Source of the DNA: Nocardia transvalensis
GTDB lineage: Bacteria > Actinomycetota > Actinomycetes > Mycobacteriales > Mycobacteriaceae
Direction: 5' to 3'
Assembly (NCBI RefSeq): GCF_015477765.1
Contig: NZ_JADLQQ010000006.1
Location: 1-64,000 of the forward strand
DNA length: 64,000 nucleotides
The notes beneath the pieces were generated by a model. It saw only the letters and a program-made list of their open reading frames with translations, made no database searches and had not been told where the DNA came from. Shown here in pieces: positions 55,324 through 63,984 of this stretch. Each line of letters starts with the position of its first letter. The stretch's first letter is position 1. The translations under genes and the position numbers were made by a program.

Positions 55324-56670
55324 ATGGTCAGCAATCTCGCGGGTGGTCGTACTGCAGCGCATGGAGTCGAGCCGGACATGGAGTTCGGCGCGCTGGAAAC
55401 CCATGCCGCGCAGGCTCATGGCCATCTCACCGCCGGCGGCGATCGGCTGAATCTTCTCCCCGGCCTGCTGCGGCCGCTGGTGCTCGAATCCTGGCTGCGC
55501 AGTCTGCGCGGCGGCCTCGATCCGAACAGCGTTCTCGACGGTCGCGGGCTGCGGGGCGTCGACCTGCAGCGCTATCGCGCCAATCATCCGACCGCGGCCG
55601 TAATGCCGTTGGTGGACAAGCTGTTACTGCAGGACGCCGCGAGTACCGGAGTGATCGTGGTGGTTGCCGACCAGTTCGGCCGGGTGCTGTCGGTGCGCGG
55701 CAATGCCGAACTAGTGACGGCCGCCGCCGAGGTCGGGCTGCGGGAGGGTGACGATCTGAGCGAACGCCGCATCGGCACGAACGCGGTCGGCCTCGTGGTG
55801 CGCACCGGCCGGGCGACCTGGATACACGGCCCCGAGCATTATCTGCGGCGAATGCATCAGCTCACGGGAGCCGCTGCGCCCGTCCACGATCCGGACGGGC
55901 GGCTGGTGGGCGTCCTGATGATTGCCGGTGGTCCGCGAGTGGCCCGGCCCGAGATCCTGGCCCTCGTGAAGGCCGCCGCGACCGCCGCGGAGATGGATCT
56001 GATGTTGACCGCTGTGCGGTCGGCCCAGCGGGGCACGAATCATCCTGGTGCGACAGACAATTCGATTGAATACCGCGCATCCAGCCACCTCGGGCTGGAC
56101 GTGCTGGGGCTCGGGCAGCCGCAACTGTCCGTGGCCGGTGAGCGAATCCCGTTGTCCCAGCGGCATGCCGAGATCCTCCTGCTGCTGGCCGAGCACCCGG
56201 AGGGCCTGTCCGCCGAGCATATGGCGTTATTGCTCGACGACACCGACCTGGATAACGCCACCATTCGCGCGGCCATGTCGCGACTGCGCGCGGTGGTGGG
56301 CCCGGACGTCCTCGGCTCGCGGCCCTATCGCCTGCGCGTGCAGGTGACCACGGATGTGGAGGCGCTGCGCGCGGCGCTGGATTGCGGGGACATGGATACC
56401 GCGGTGCGGCTGTACACCGGACCGGTGCTGCCGCGTTCGACCGCGCCCGGAGTGATGGACATTCGCGATGAACTGCGGGTGCGGTTGCGCACGGGCGTGC
56501 TGCGGTCGGGCGACCCGGCCGTCCTGAGCCGCTGGACAGCAGGAGCCGATGGGCGTGACGACGCTGCTGCGTGGGCGGCCTACCGGGCCACCGTCGATCG
56601 AGAGTCGGCGCTGTATGCCCAGATAGAGGCCAAGATGCGGGTCTTGGACCGGCGACTGGGCGTCCTTTAA
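55324..56670 (+). CDS. GAF-domain transcriptional regulator
   Basis: The 448-residue protein has an N-terminal segment resembling the AcoR-type activator lead-in (LVLESWLRSLRGGLDPNS), a GAF domain (about 95-215: VIVVVADQFGRVLSVRGN, GTNAVGLVVRTGRATWIHGPEHYL, VHDPDGRLVGVLMIAGG) and a C-terminal winged-helix output region (LSQRHAEILLLLAEHPEGLSAEHMALLLDD, then IRAAMSRLRAVVGPDVLGSRPYRLRV). It lacks the AAA+ sigma-54 domain of true AcoR. The last 90 residues are helical. AAGAAAGG precedes the ATG. Its targets are unknown; it is followed by a decayed NRPS fragment. Confidence 0.82.
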   Translation: MVSNLAGGRTAAHGVEPDMEFGALETHAAQAHGHLTAGGDRLNLLPGLLRPLVLESWLRSLRGGLDPNSVLDGRGLRGVDLQRYRANHPTAAVMPLVDKLLLQDAASTGVIVVVADQFGRVLSVRGNAELVTAAAEVGLREGDDLSERRIGTNAVGLVVRTGRATWIHGPEHYLRRMHQLTGAAAPVHDPDGRLVGVLMIAGGPRVARPEILALVKAAATAAEMDLMLTAVRSAQRGTNHPGATDNSIEYRASSHLGLDVLGLGQPQLSVAGERIPLSQRHAEILLLLAEHPEGLSAEHMALLLDDTDLDNATIRAAMSRLRAVVGPDVLGSRPYRLRVQVTTDVEALRAALDCGDMDTAVRLYTGPVLPRSTAPGVMDIRDELRVRLRTGVLRSGDPAVLSRWTAGADGRDDAAAWAAYRATVDRESALYAQIEAKMRVLDRRLGVL

Positions 56671-56702
56671 GGGAATTTGCTCCGTTTTATTGTGTAAACG
56701 CC

Positions 56703-56708
56703 TATTCT
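56703..56708 (+). promoter_or_regulatory. -10 box of a probable leaderless transcript
   Basis: TATTCT ends 7 nt before ATG 56716, the spacing seen at leaderless starts elsewhere in this window (53628, 58374). No good -35 was found. Confidence 0.45.
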
Positions 56709-56715
56709 CCCTGTG

Positions 56716-57012
56716 ATGTCGACCTTCGTCGGAGCCGGTGGCCTCGCTCGCGAAATGTCCGGCTTGTCGGTGCGGGAGAGTAGGCTGAACACCGGCGTGA
56801 CCGAGTTCGAACTTCAACTCACGGTCACCACAAGCTTCGCCGGTGCCGGTCCCGGGGAAGGTCCGGCACCGGCGAGGGTTCCCCATTCGCCGGGTCTCGT
56901 CGATCCCGCACTCCTCATCTCCCATTCCCGCTGGCCCATGCGGCCTGCTCGGGTGCCGCCCTGCCTACGCGACGGCGCGCGGACATCGAGCTGCACGGAA
57001 GGAAATCTTTGA
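56716..57012 (+). CDS. Possible small leaderless protein overlapping the adenylation ORF
   Basis: A 98-residue frame (MSTFVGAGGLAREMSGLS...) starts at the predicted transcription start and ends in TGA overlapping the ATG of the next gene (TGATG). The product has no recognised domain; a hydrophobic-to-charged stretch TEFELQLTVTTSFAGAG is followed by proline-rich sequence. The coding DNA contains a 13-bp perfect inverted repeat (56837-56849 with 56863-56875), which would be a strong hairpin in the mRNA. It may be a leader or regulatory RNA rather than a protein gene. Confidence 0.3.
   Translation: MSTFVGAGGLAREMSGLSVRESRLNTGVTEFELQLTVTTSFAGAGPGEGPAPARVPHSPGLVDPALLISHSRWPMRPARVPPCLRDGARTSSCTEGNL
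56837..56875 (+). other. 13-bp perfect inverted repeat upstream of the adenylation ORF
   Basis: TCGCCGGTGCCGG (56837-56849) and CCGGCACCGGCGA (56863-56875) are exact complements around a 13-nt loop. It lies 137 bp before ATG 57012 and inside the small frame above. With an upstream leaderless start it looks attenuator-like, but no T-run follows. Confidence 0.45.
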
Positions 57013-58373
57013 TGGCGCATGCGGAGTCCGTCGCATCCCTCCGGGTGATCCACCACACCGCCCTGCGCGAGGCCCCGCGTCTCGCTCCGCCCGAGACCCT
57101 CGCGACGATGTTCGCAGACCAGGCGCGCCGCACCCCGGATGCCGTCGCGGTCGAATGTCGCGGGCGCGCTGCCACTTACGCCGAGTTGGATGCGCGCGCC
57201 GAGGTGCTGGCGCGGCGGCTGGTCGCCCTCGGCGTTCGGCCGGACGCGCTGGTCGGGTTGGCCGTCCGCCGCTCGATCGAGATGGTTGTCGCCGCCTACG
57301 CGATCCACAAGGCGGGCGGCGCCTATCTGCTTATCGACCCGGATCATTCGGCCGAGCACATCGCCGCCGTGCTCGAGGTCTCCGCGCCGGTTCTGATGGT
57401 GACCACCCGTGCCGACGAACCTCCGCTCGGATATGACGTTTCGGTTCTGCGTCTCGACGAGGTCGACGCCTCCGCGGCATTGTCGCCGGTCGCCGCGGGC
57501 ACTCTGCCGCAGGCGGCACCGGACAATCTGGCCTGCTTGGTCTTCGGAAACACCCCGACCGAGGGGATGGCGGTCTCGCACCGGTCGATCGTGGCCGACC
57601 TGCGCTGGCGGCAACGGCGCTACGGGCTACGGCCCGACGACATCGTGCTACAGCAGGCACCCGGCATGTCGGTGTGGGAGTTGTTCTGGCCGTTGCAGAT
57701 CGGAGCGCGCCTGCTGATCGCCGAGCCCGAAGGACACGGTAGACCCACCCATCTGATCGACACCATTGCCGAAAAGCGGGCAACCGTGGCGCATTTCGCG
57801 CCCTCGATGATCGCCGACTTCGTAACCGCGGTCGAGCGTGATGCGCGGCAGGCCGACATCCGGTCGCTGCGGCTGGTTTTCACCTCCGGCGCGGAGTTGT
57901 CGGCGGTCACGGCGCGGGCCTTCCTCGATATCAGCGGCGCGCTGCTACACACCCTGTACGGGCTCATGGCCGTCGACGTGACCGGCCACGAGGTGACCAC
58001 CGAGGATCGGCCGGCCGTACCGATCGGTGCCGCCGCCGACCACGCCGATCTGCTGGTCCTCGACCGCGAGCTGCGCCCGGTTCCGCCGGGCGTGGCCGGG
58101 GAGTTGTACGTGGCGGGCGTGCAACTGGCGCGCGGCTATGCGGGCCGGGCGGCGCTGACGGCCGAACGGTTCGTCGCCAACCCGGAGGGTGCGCCCGGCG
58201 ATCGCATGTACCGCACAGGTGATCTGGTGCGATGGGTGCCCACCGGGCATGCAGGACCGCGGGAACTGGAATATCTCGGACGCCTCGACTTTTGCCGCAC
58301 CGCAAACGGTTCGGCTCGGACGGTGAAAAACGCGCAGCTATTTATCGTCAATTTGACGATTACAATCTGTTTC
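57012..58373 (+). pseudogene. Truncated, degenerate NRPS adenylation domain
   Basis: This 454-codon stretch aligns with NRPS adenylation domains up to core motif A8. The start (LAPPETLATMFADQARRTPDAVAV, TYAELDARAEVLARRL), the GGAYLLIDPDH of A2, YRTGDLVRW (A7) and ELEYLGRLDF (A8) are clear. The ATP-binding A3 loop normally rich in Gly/Thr/Lys reads FGNTPTEGMAVSH, with the lysine gone. A5 (normally NxYGPTE) reads TLYGLMAVD. A10 with its catalytic Lys and any carrier domain are absent. It has no stop of its own; the frame runs through the nrtR promoter into nrtR. The protein, if made, should be inactive as an adenylating enzyme. Start ATG 57012 follows AAGGA. Confidence 0.7.
58344..58366 (+). 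promoter_or_regulatory. Leaderless nrtR promoter with 17-bp palindromic operator
   Basis: ATCGTCAA-T-TTGACGAT (58344-58360) is a perfect 8+1+8 palindrome immediately before TACAAT (58361-58366), the -10 box that lies 7 nt before ATG 58374. A dimer bound here would block the promoter. NrtR regulators bind palindromes in their own promoters, so autorepression is likely. Confidence 0.65.
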
Positions 58374-59084
58374 ATGGGCAATGCGTTTCGCCTCAACGCG
58401 GCGGTGGCGGTGGAGCTGGTCGTACTCACCCTCGGTGCGCGCGCAGTGCCCAACGACACCCTCTGCGCCCTGCTGGTCCAGCGATTGTTCGCGCCCTATC
58501 GCGGGCGCTGGGGACTGCCGGGTGGGCTGGTGCAGCAGGACGAAAGCCTGTCGGCGGCGGCCGTGCGGGTGTTGCGCGAGGAGACCGGGATCCGAGGCGA
58601 CCGGCTGCATTTGGAGCAGCTGGCCACCTATGGCGAGCCGGGACGCGATCCGCGCGGGCGCATGGTCAGCATCGCCTACTTGGCGCTGGTACCGAACCTA
58701 CCGGCCCCCAGCGCCGGACCCGATGCCGCGGCCGCCGCGATCTGGTCGGTGGAGCAGCTGCTCGCCGATCGCGGGCGCCTGGCCTTCGACCACCACCGCA
58801 TCCTCACCGACGGCGTCGAACGGGCCCGCGCCAAACTCGAATACACCCCGCTTGCCACCGCCTTCTGCGGCCGCGAATTCACGGTGGCCGATCTGCGCCG
58901 CGTGTACGAGGTGGTGTGGGGCTCCACCATCGATCCGCGCAACTTCCACCGAAAGGTAACCAGCACACCGGGTTTCGTCGAGGCGACCGGCCGCACCACC
59001 TCGCGCGACGGTGGGCGCCCCGCCCAGCTCTACCGGCCCGGCCCCGCCCGCCTGCTCCATCCGCCGATGCTGCGACCAAGCTGA
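58374..59084 (+). CDS. nrtR: NrtR-type NUDIX transcriptional regulator
   Basis: The 236-residue protein combines an N-terminal NUDIX fold (about residues 10-145) with a C-terminal winged helix (about 160-230: FTVADLRRVYEVVWGSTIDPRNFHRKVTSTPGFVEATG). This layout is that of NrtR, a repressor of NAD salvage genes that senses ADP-ribose. The NUDIX box is altered: in GLVQQDESLSAAAVRVLREETGI a Val takes the first Glu position of REUxEE, consistent with loss of hydrolysis, as in known NrtR proteins. The leaderless start ATG 58374 is set by TACAAT 7 nt upstream. The preceding adenylation frame has no stop before it, so a rare readthrough fusion is possible. No NAD gene is adjacent. Confidence 0.85.
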   Translation: MGNAFRLNAAVAVELVVLTLGARAVPNDTLCALLVQRLFAPYRGRWGLPGGLVQQDESLSAAAVRVLREETGIRGDRLHLEQLATYGEPGRDPRGRMVSIAYLALVPNLPAPSAGPDAAAAAIWSVEQLLADRGRLAFDHHRILTDGVERARAKLEYTPLATAFCGREFTVADLRRVYEVVWGSTIDPRNFHRKVTSTPGFVEATGRTTSRDGGRPAQLYRPGPARLLHPPMLRPS

Positions 59085-59199
59085 GTACCCCAGACCGACA
59101 GGAAGCTCCCAGCAAAACCGGAGCAACGGTGGGGTATCGACTTCGGGTGTTGTTGCGTGGGTGCGTGTGCCAGAGGATTGCCAGTGGTAAACCAGCAGT

Positions 59200-59850
59200 A
59201 TGACGGAGGTGACTGCGGGGGCGCCGGTGACCAGTGGGCGGTCGGCGGAGTTCTGGGGTTACGTGATGTGGGGACTGGCGGGGCTGGCCATTCTTGTGCC
59301 CGAGATGGTGGCGGTATTCCACCTCGCCGACTGGCCGACGATCTCCGAGACGATCGGTCATCTGGCGCGCCAGAACGACTGGGTGCGGGTGCTCGTGGTG
59401 TTCGTGATCGTGGTGCTGGCCTACTACTCGGTACCGCAGTTGAACCGGAATCCGGAGTTGCCGAGCGTCGTCGCCGGGCGGCAGGTGACAGCCAACGGCA
59501 GGATCACCCCGGATATCGACACGGTCGGCTATCACGGCATGGGCGGCTATCTGGTGCTGGCGCTGATTGTCTACACCGCGGGTGTGGTGTTCGCCGCCGG
59601 TGCCCGGGAAATGCACCCGGGCACCTTCGTCGGCGCCTACGTCCTCTACGGCCTGATCGCCCTCATGTGGGTGATTGCTCCCAGTGTGCTGGCAATGTTC
59701 TTCTCGCGAGAAGTGCCCTTCCCCACGCTGTTTCGCACCATCGGCTACCTCGAGCGCCGCTTCCATCCCCTGGGCGCGGTCCTGCTGGCCCTGCTGGTGA
59801 TCCTACTGATCCACTTGGCCTTCTACCCGTGGCCCCGGATCGAAACCTGA
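59200..59850 (+). CDS. Four-helix integral membrane protein
   Basis: The 216-residue protein has four hydrophobic segments (about residues 21-41, 62-80, 117-136, 145-165) and a fifth near the end (190-210). The N-terminus is cytoplasmic and polar. No family is recognised; a conserved-looking loop HPGTFVGAYVLYG and a short VPFPTLFRTIGYLERRFHP near the end are the only notable motifs. It ends one base before the stop of the convergent double-TetR gene. Confidence 0.6.
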   Translation: MTEVTAGAPVTSGRSAEFWGYVMWGLAGLAILVPEMVAVFHLADWPTISETIGHLARQNDWVRVLVVFVIVVLAYYSVPQLNRNPELPSVVAGRQVTANGRITPDIDTVGYHGMGGYLVLALIVYTAGVVFAAGAREMHPGTFVGAYVLYGLIALMWVIAPSVLAMFFSREVPFPTLFRTIGYLERRFHPLGAVLLALLVILLIHLAFYPWPRIET

Positions 59851-61221
59851 TCACTGCGGCAGCGGGTGCCCGAACAGGACGACTTCCAGCAGCCGAATCA
59901 CTTTGTCCTGCGGGCAGATTCGATCGTCGCCACCGAACGCGCGACCGAGGTCGACCACCAGCCCGAAGGCGGCCTGGACCAGGATGCGGGCCTGGGCCTC
60001 CGACAGTTCCGGCCGCACCTGGACCAGCAGCTTGACCCATTCGGCCACGATCAGCCGCTGAATATTGCGCAGCACGGTGCGCTCCTCCGCGGGCACATGG
60101 CCGAATTCGGCGTAGTAGACGAAGGTCAGCTCCCGCTCGGCGAACGAACCCGCGACATACAAGTCGATCAGCTTGGACAGCGCCTCGGCCGGGGTGCTCG
60201 ACGACGCCGTCGCCGGCCCGATGGCCCCCGACACCCTATCGGCGGCACGACGGAACGCGGCGGCCAGCAGGTCACTCTTGCTGCGGTAGTAGCGATACAC
60301 CGCCGACGCCGCCGACAGATCCGCCGCGGTCGCGATGTCCTCGACGCTGACATTCGGATAGCCGCGCTCGTGGAACAGCTCCACGGCCTTCTTCAACAGC
60401 AACTCGTGTTTGAACGATTGCGGAATCTCGACAGCGCGCGGCGGGCGCGACGAGCTCTCGCCCGTCGGCAGATCGGCTCGGATCAACGCCCATGCCGCCG
60501 AATTCAGCACGGCGGTAAGGGGTTTGACGGGAAGAGTGGCGTGGTGATCGCCGATGCTGCTGATCACGCTGAACACCGACACCGAGCGCACCACCCGGTC
60601 GCGATGCGACAGGTCGGGCCGCACCTCGCCGATCAGATCCCGCACGATGGCCACCGCGGCGGCGAACTGATCGTCGAGGGTCGTGCGATCGGTGTCGTCG
60701 AGATAGCGGCGTTCCCACCGCACCAGCGCTACGGTCGGTCGGTTGGCGATGGTGTCGGCGATCATGCGGTCGAGCACGTGGCCGAGTCGCTGCTCGGCCG
60801 ACCAATCGGCCGCCTCCTCGGGTAGTGTGACTGCCGCCACCGTCGCGCTGCCCAGTCGCAGCAGCTCCTCCCGGAACAGTGCGTATTTGCTCGGGTAGTG
60901 CCGGTACAGGGCGGCGGAGGAGATGCCGAGCTTGCTCGCGATGTCCTCCATGCTGACGCCGTGATAGCCGAGTGAGCCGAACGCGGCCGCCGATGTGGCG
61001 GCAATTTGTGCACGGCGATTCTTCGGGCGGCGGCGGATCACGCGCTCCTTCGGTTCAGCCGCCGGCTGCTCTGTTCGCGGCGCGGTTCCGCGCGGTGTTC
61101 GGCTCAAGGTGTCGGCCTGTCTCTCGGTAACGGCAGGTCGCGCCGGGTTCGGGCGGACCTGCTCGGGTTGCGGGGCACCGTCGCGACGGCTTCGTGTGCT
61201 CCGGCGCTCCTCGACATTCAT
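59851..61221 (-). CDS. Double TetR-type regulator (two fused TetR units)
   Basis: The 456-residue protein has a basic, proline-rich N-terminal tail (1-60), then a TetR helix-turn-helix (about 68-120: RRAQIAATSAAAFGSLGYHGVSMEDIASKLGISSAALYRHYPSKYAL) and its helical core, then a second complete unit (about 280-335: LLLKKAVELFHERGYPNVSVEDIATAADLSAASAVYRYYRSKSDLL) with its own core. Most TetR proteins are 200 residues and dimerise; here two units are covalently joined, so one chain may act as the dimer. The start ATG 61221 is the first in frame. It is divergent from an SRPBCC gene, a possible target. Confidence 0.87.
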   Translation of the reverse strand: MNVEERRSTRSRRDGAPQPEQVRPNPARPAVTERQADTLSRTPRGTAPRTEQPAAEPKERVIRRRPKNRRAQIAATSAAAFGSLGYHGVSMEDIASKLGISSAALYRHYPSKYALFREELLRLGSATVAAVTLPEEAADWSAEQRLGHVLDRMIADTIANRPTVALVRWERRYLDDTDRTTLDDQFAAAVAIVRDLIGEVRPDLSHRDRVVRSVSVFSVISSIGDHHATLPVKPLTAVLNSAAWALIRADLPTGESSSRPPRAVEIPQSFKHELLLKKAVELFHERGYPNVSVEDIATAADLSAASAVYRYYRSKSDLLAAAFRRAADRVSGAIGPATASSSTPAEALSKLIDLYVAGSFAERELTFVYYAEFGHVPAEERTVLRNIQRLIVAEWVKLLVQVRPELSEAQARILVQAAFGLVVDLGRAFGGDDRICPQDKVIRLLEVVLFGHPLPQ

Positions 61222-61423
61222 GCTCGCTATCGTAGCCAGCGAGGGTTGTCGCGCCGTTCAGTGTTACCGACGGTTTCGTCTTACCCGCGGGTCCTCGGCA
61301 GCGTCGGCGGTCGGCCCGGTATCGAAATCGCATCGGTTCGATCCGTAGCTCTGGTTCGCCGCGCCGTGCTGGCCGTAGGCTCCGCAGGAATCTCGAAGCC
61401 CCCTTGATCCGAACGGAGTGCCC

Positions 61424-61867
61424 ATGCGCACGGTGGACCTGGAACGCACCATCCAGGCGCCCATCGCCGACGTGTTCGAGTGGCTTACCGATGCCACGAA
61501 TTTCCAACGCGTTCCGCTGATTCGACGTGTGACCCTGGTGCGGCCGGGCAACGTCGCCGAGCACGGCGTGGGCGCGGTCCGGTTACTGGTGACGCCGCTG
61601 ATGCGGGTGACCGAGGAGATCGTCGAATACGATCCGCCGCGGCTGATGCGGTACAAGATTCTGAATGCCTTTCCGCCGCTGCGCTTCCAGGACGGCAGCC
61701 TCACCTTCACCGAGGTGGAGAACGGCACGCGGGTGCGCTGGCATTCGGAATTCGAGGTGGCCGCGCCGATTTTCGGCGGACCGTGGACGCTGGCGTTGCA
61801 GCCCCTCGTCGCCCTGGGGATCCGGCTGGTGCTGTCCACCGCCGACCATGAACTGCGCCGGAGTTGA
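61424..61867 (+). CDS. SRPBCC-family protein
   Basis: The 147-residue protein is of the START/Bet v1-like ligand-binding fold (polyketide cyclase/dehydrase type): VDLERTIQAPIADVFEWLTDATNFQRVP at the start, a central EEIVEYDPPRLMRYKIL, and DGSLTFTEVENGTRVRWHSEFEV before the final long helix. Such proteins bind hydrophobic ligands or catalyse cyclisation. Start ATG 61424 is set by GGAG 6 nt upstream. It diverges from the double-TetR gene. Confidence 0.83.
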   Translation: MRTVDLERTIQAPIADVFEWLTDATNFQRVPLIRRVTLVRPGNVAEHGVGAVRLLVTPLMRVTEEIVEYDPPRLMRYKILNAFPPLRFQDGSLTFTEVENGTRVRWHSEFEVAAPIFGGPWTLALQPLVALGIRLVLSTADHELRRS

Positions 61868-61881
61868 CGCGTCCCGAGCGG

Positions 61882-63984
61882 TTACATGAGCCGGCGCATG
61901 AAGTAGGTGTAGCGCAGCGCCGTCGTGACGGCCGACTCGTCGATCGTGGCGCCGGTGCCGTGGCCGCCCTCCGAACCCTCGTAGAACAGGTAGGGGTAGC
62001 CCAACGACGCCAGCTTCGCCGCGAACTTGCGCGCATGCTGCGGACCGACCCGGTCGTCCTTGGTGGTGGTCCAGATGAACGGCTCCGGATAGTGCATATC
62101 GGGCTTCAGCTGCTGGTACGGCGAGATGGAGGCGAGGAAGGCGCGCTGGGTGGGGTCGTCGACGCTGCCGTATTCCCCGACCCACGACGCACCGGCCGCA
62201 ATCTGCTCGTAGCGCAGCATGTCCAGCAGCGGCACCCCGATATCGACGGCATTCCACTGTTCGGGATGCTGGGTGAATTCGACGCCCATGAGCAGGCCGC
62301 CGTTGGAGGCGCCGGTGATGCCCAGACGCCGCGGCGTGGTGATCTTGCGCGCCACCAGATCCTTTCCGACGGCGGCGAAATCGTCGAAGGCGCGCTGCCG
62401 GTTGGTGGTGAGGGCTGCCTCGTGCCAGGCCGGTCCGAATTCGCCGCCGCCGCGGATGTCGGCCAGGGCGAACACCCCGCCGCGTGCGAGCCACAATCGG
62501 CCCAGATCGCCGTCGTAGTCCGGGGTCATCGCCGCCCCGAAACCGCCGTAGGCATTGAGGATCGTGGGATTGTTGCCGTCGAGAGGCATGTCGGCGCGGT
62601 GGACGACGAAATAGGGCACCTGGGTGCCGTCCGGCGAGGTCGCCTTCAGCTGTTCCACCACCAGGTTCGAGGAATCGAATTGCGGAGCAACGGTTTTCGC
62701 CTCGTTCAGGGCGCCGGTCGCGGTGTCCAGATGCCAGAGCGCGGGTGGGGTGAGGAATGAGGTGACCGTGAGGTAGGCCAGGCTGCCGCGGCTGTCGGCG
62801 GCGGCCGGGGTGAGGGTGGCGTTGTCGGGCAACGCGAGTGGGGTGGCCGACCACGAGCCGTCGGGCCGCGGGGTGTAGGTCGTGGCGCGGCCGCGCACAT
62901 CGTTGAGTGACAGGACCACCGCCTGGTCGCGGGTGGTCATCACATCCTGGAAGGCGTCCGCCGGGCCGGGTGTGAACACCGCCGTGGGCTGCGGATGGCC
63001 GGGATCGCGTGCGACCGCTTCCGCGTCCAGCGACACCAGTGATCCGGCCGGGAAGGTGGTCCCGTCGGTGGTCCACTCCTGCTCGAGCGACACCAGGAGA
63101 CGGTTGGCGACCATCCCCTGCAATTCCGCTTTGGCGGGCAGCGCCACCGGCTGTAAACCATTGGCGAGCAGGCGATATTGGCGTTCGAAGAAGGACGGGC
63201 TGCGCTCGATGAAGGCCATCCGATGGCCTTGCCCGTCGGTCAGCACGAGTGGAGTGGTGGCTACGTCGGTGCGCTCGCCGCGACCGATCTCCACCGCGTC
63301 GGAGAGGGGTTTACCCCGGTCCCACTGGTTCACGACGTAGGCGTACCCGGAGGTGGTGAGCTCGCCGGGCTGCCATTCCCGCGCGACCAGCAGGGTGTTG
63401 TCGTCCAACCATGCGATGTCCTGTTTGCCGCGCGGCAGAATGAAACCGTCGGGGACGAATTGCCCCGTGATGATGTCGAATTCGCGAACCGTGACGGCGT
63501 CTTCCCCGCCGTCGGACAGCACGATCAGGCACCGGGTCTCGCTGACCGGTGAACAGTCGACACCCTTCCACACCCAGTTCTTGCCTTCGGTGTTCGCCAG
63601 GGCATCCAGATCGAGCACGGTCACCCAGTGCGGTTGCGCCGTTTCGTAGTCCGCGACCGAGGTCTTCCGCCAGATACCGTGCGTGTGCTGGGGATCCCGC
63701 CAGAAGTTGTAGACCTCACCGTGGATGATCGTCGGCTCGGCCAGCCGATCCGGCGAATTCCCCACCTCCCGCGCCTGTGCGAGATTGTCGGCGTAGCGCG
63801 GATCCTGCTGCAGCACACCGAGGGTCTTGCCATTCTCCGCGGCCACCCACTGCTGCACCCGCGCGCTGTCGTTCTGCTCGAGCCACTGAAACTCATCACC
63901 GGGCTCCGGCGCCGAATTCCCGCACGCCGCCACCACACCCGCAACCAGCACGACCACTACCCGGAAAACCCAAGAACGCCCCAC
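61882..63984 (-). CDS. Prolyl oligopeptidase (S9) family lipoprotein
   Basis: The 700-residue enzyme starts at GTG 63984. Its signal peptide ends in the lipobox VVAAC (Cys21), so it is anchored outside the membrane. A seven-bladed propeller-like region (about 30-440) precedes the alpha/beta-hydrolase domain with catalytic Ser560 in GASNGG, Asp643 or 644 in KDDRVGP and His675 in GGHGTG. Family members cleave after proline in short peptides; extracytoplasmic lipoprotein forms are typical of actinobacteria. The gene is complete. Confidence 0.92.
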   Translation of the reverse strand: MGRSWVFRVVVVLVAGVVAACGNSAPEPGDEFQWLEQNDSARVQQWVAAENGKTLGVLQQDPRYADNLAQAREVGNSPDRLAEPTIIHGEVYNFWRDPQHTHGIWRKTSVADYETAQPHWVTVLDLDALANTEGKNWVWKGVDCSPVSETRCLIVLSDGGEDAVTVREFDIITGQFVPDGFILPRGKQDIAWLDDNTLLVAREWQPGELTTSGYAYVVNQWDRGKPLSDAVEIGRGERTDVATTPLVLTDGQGHRMAFIERSPSFFERQYRLLANGLQPVALPAKAELQGMVANRLLVSLEQEWTTDGTTFPAGSLVSLDAEAVARDPGHPQPTAVFTPGPADAFQDVMTTRDQAVVLSLNDVRGRATTYTPRPDGSWSATPLALPDNATLTPAAADSRGSLAYLTVTSFLTPPALWHLDTATGALNEAKTVAPQFDSSNLVVEQLKATSPDGTQVPYFVVHRADMPLDGNNPTILNAYGGFGAAMTPDYDGDLGRLWLARGGVFALADIRGGGEFGPAWHEAALTTNRQRAFDDFAAVGKDLVARKITTPRRLGITGASNGGLLMGVEFTQHPEQWNAVDIGVPLLDMLRYEQIAAGASWVGEYGSVDDPTQRAFLASISPYQQLKPDMHYPEPFIWTTTKDDRVGPQHARKFAAKLASLGYPYLFYEGSEGGHGTGATIDESAVTTALRYTYFMRRLM

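Noticed and set aside
57012..59084. A genuine NRPS-NUDIX fusion protein
   Set aside because: A -10 box, an operator and a leaderless ATG for nrtR lie at the junction, and the adenylation half has lost core motifs. Kept as two features.
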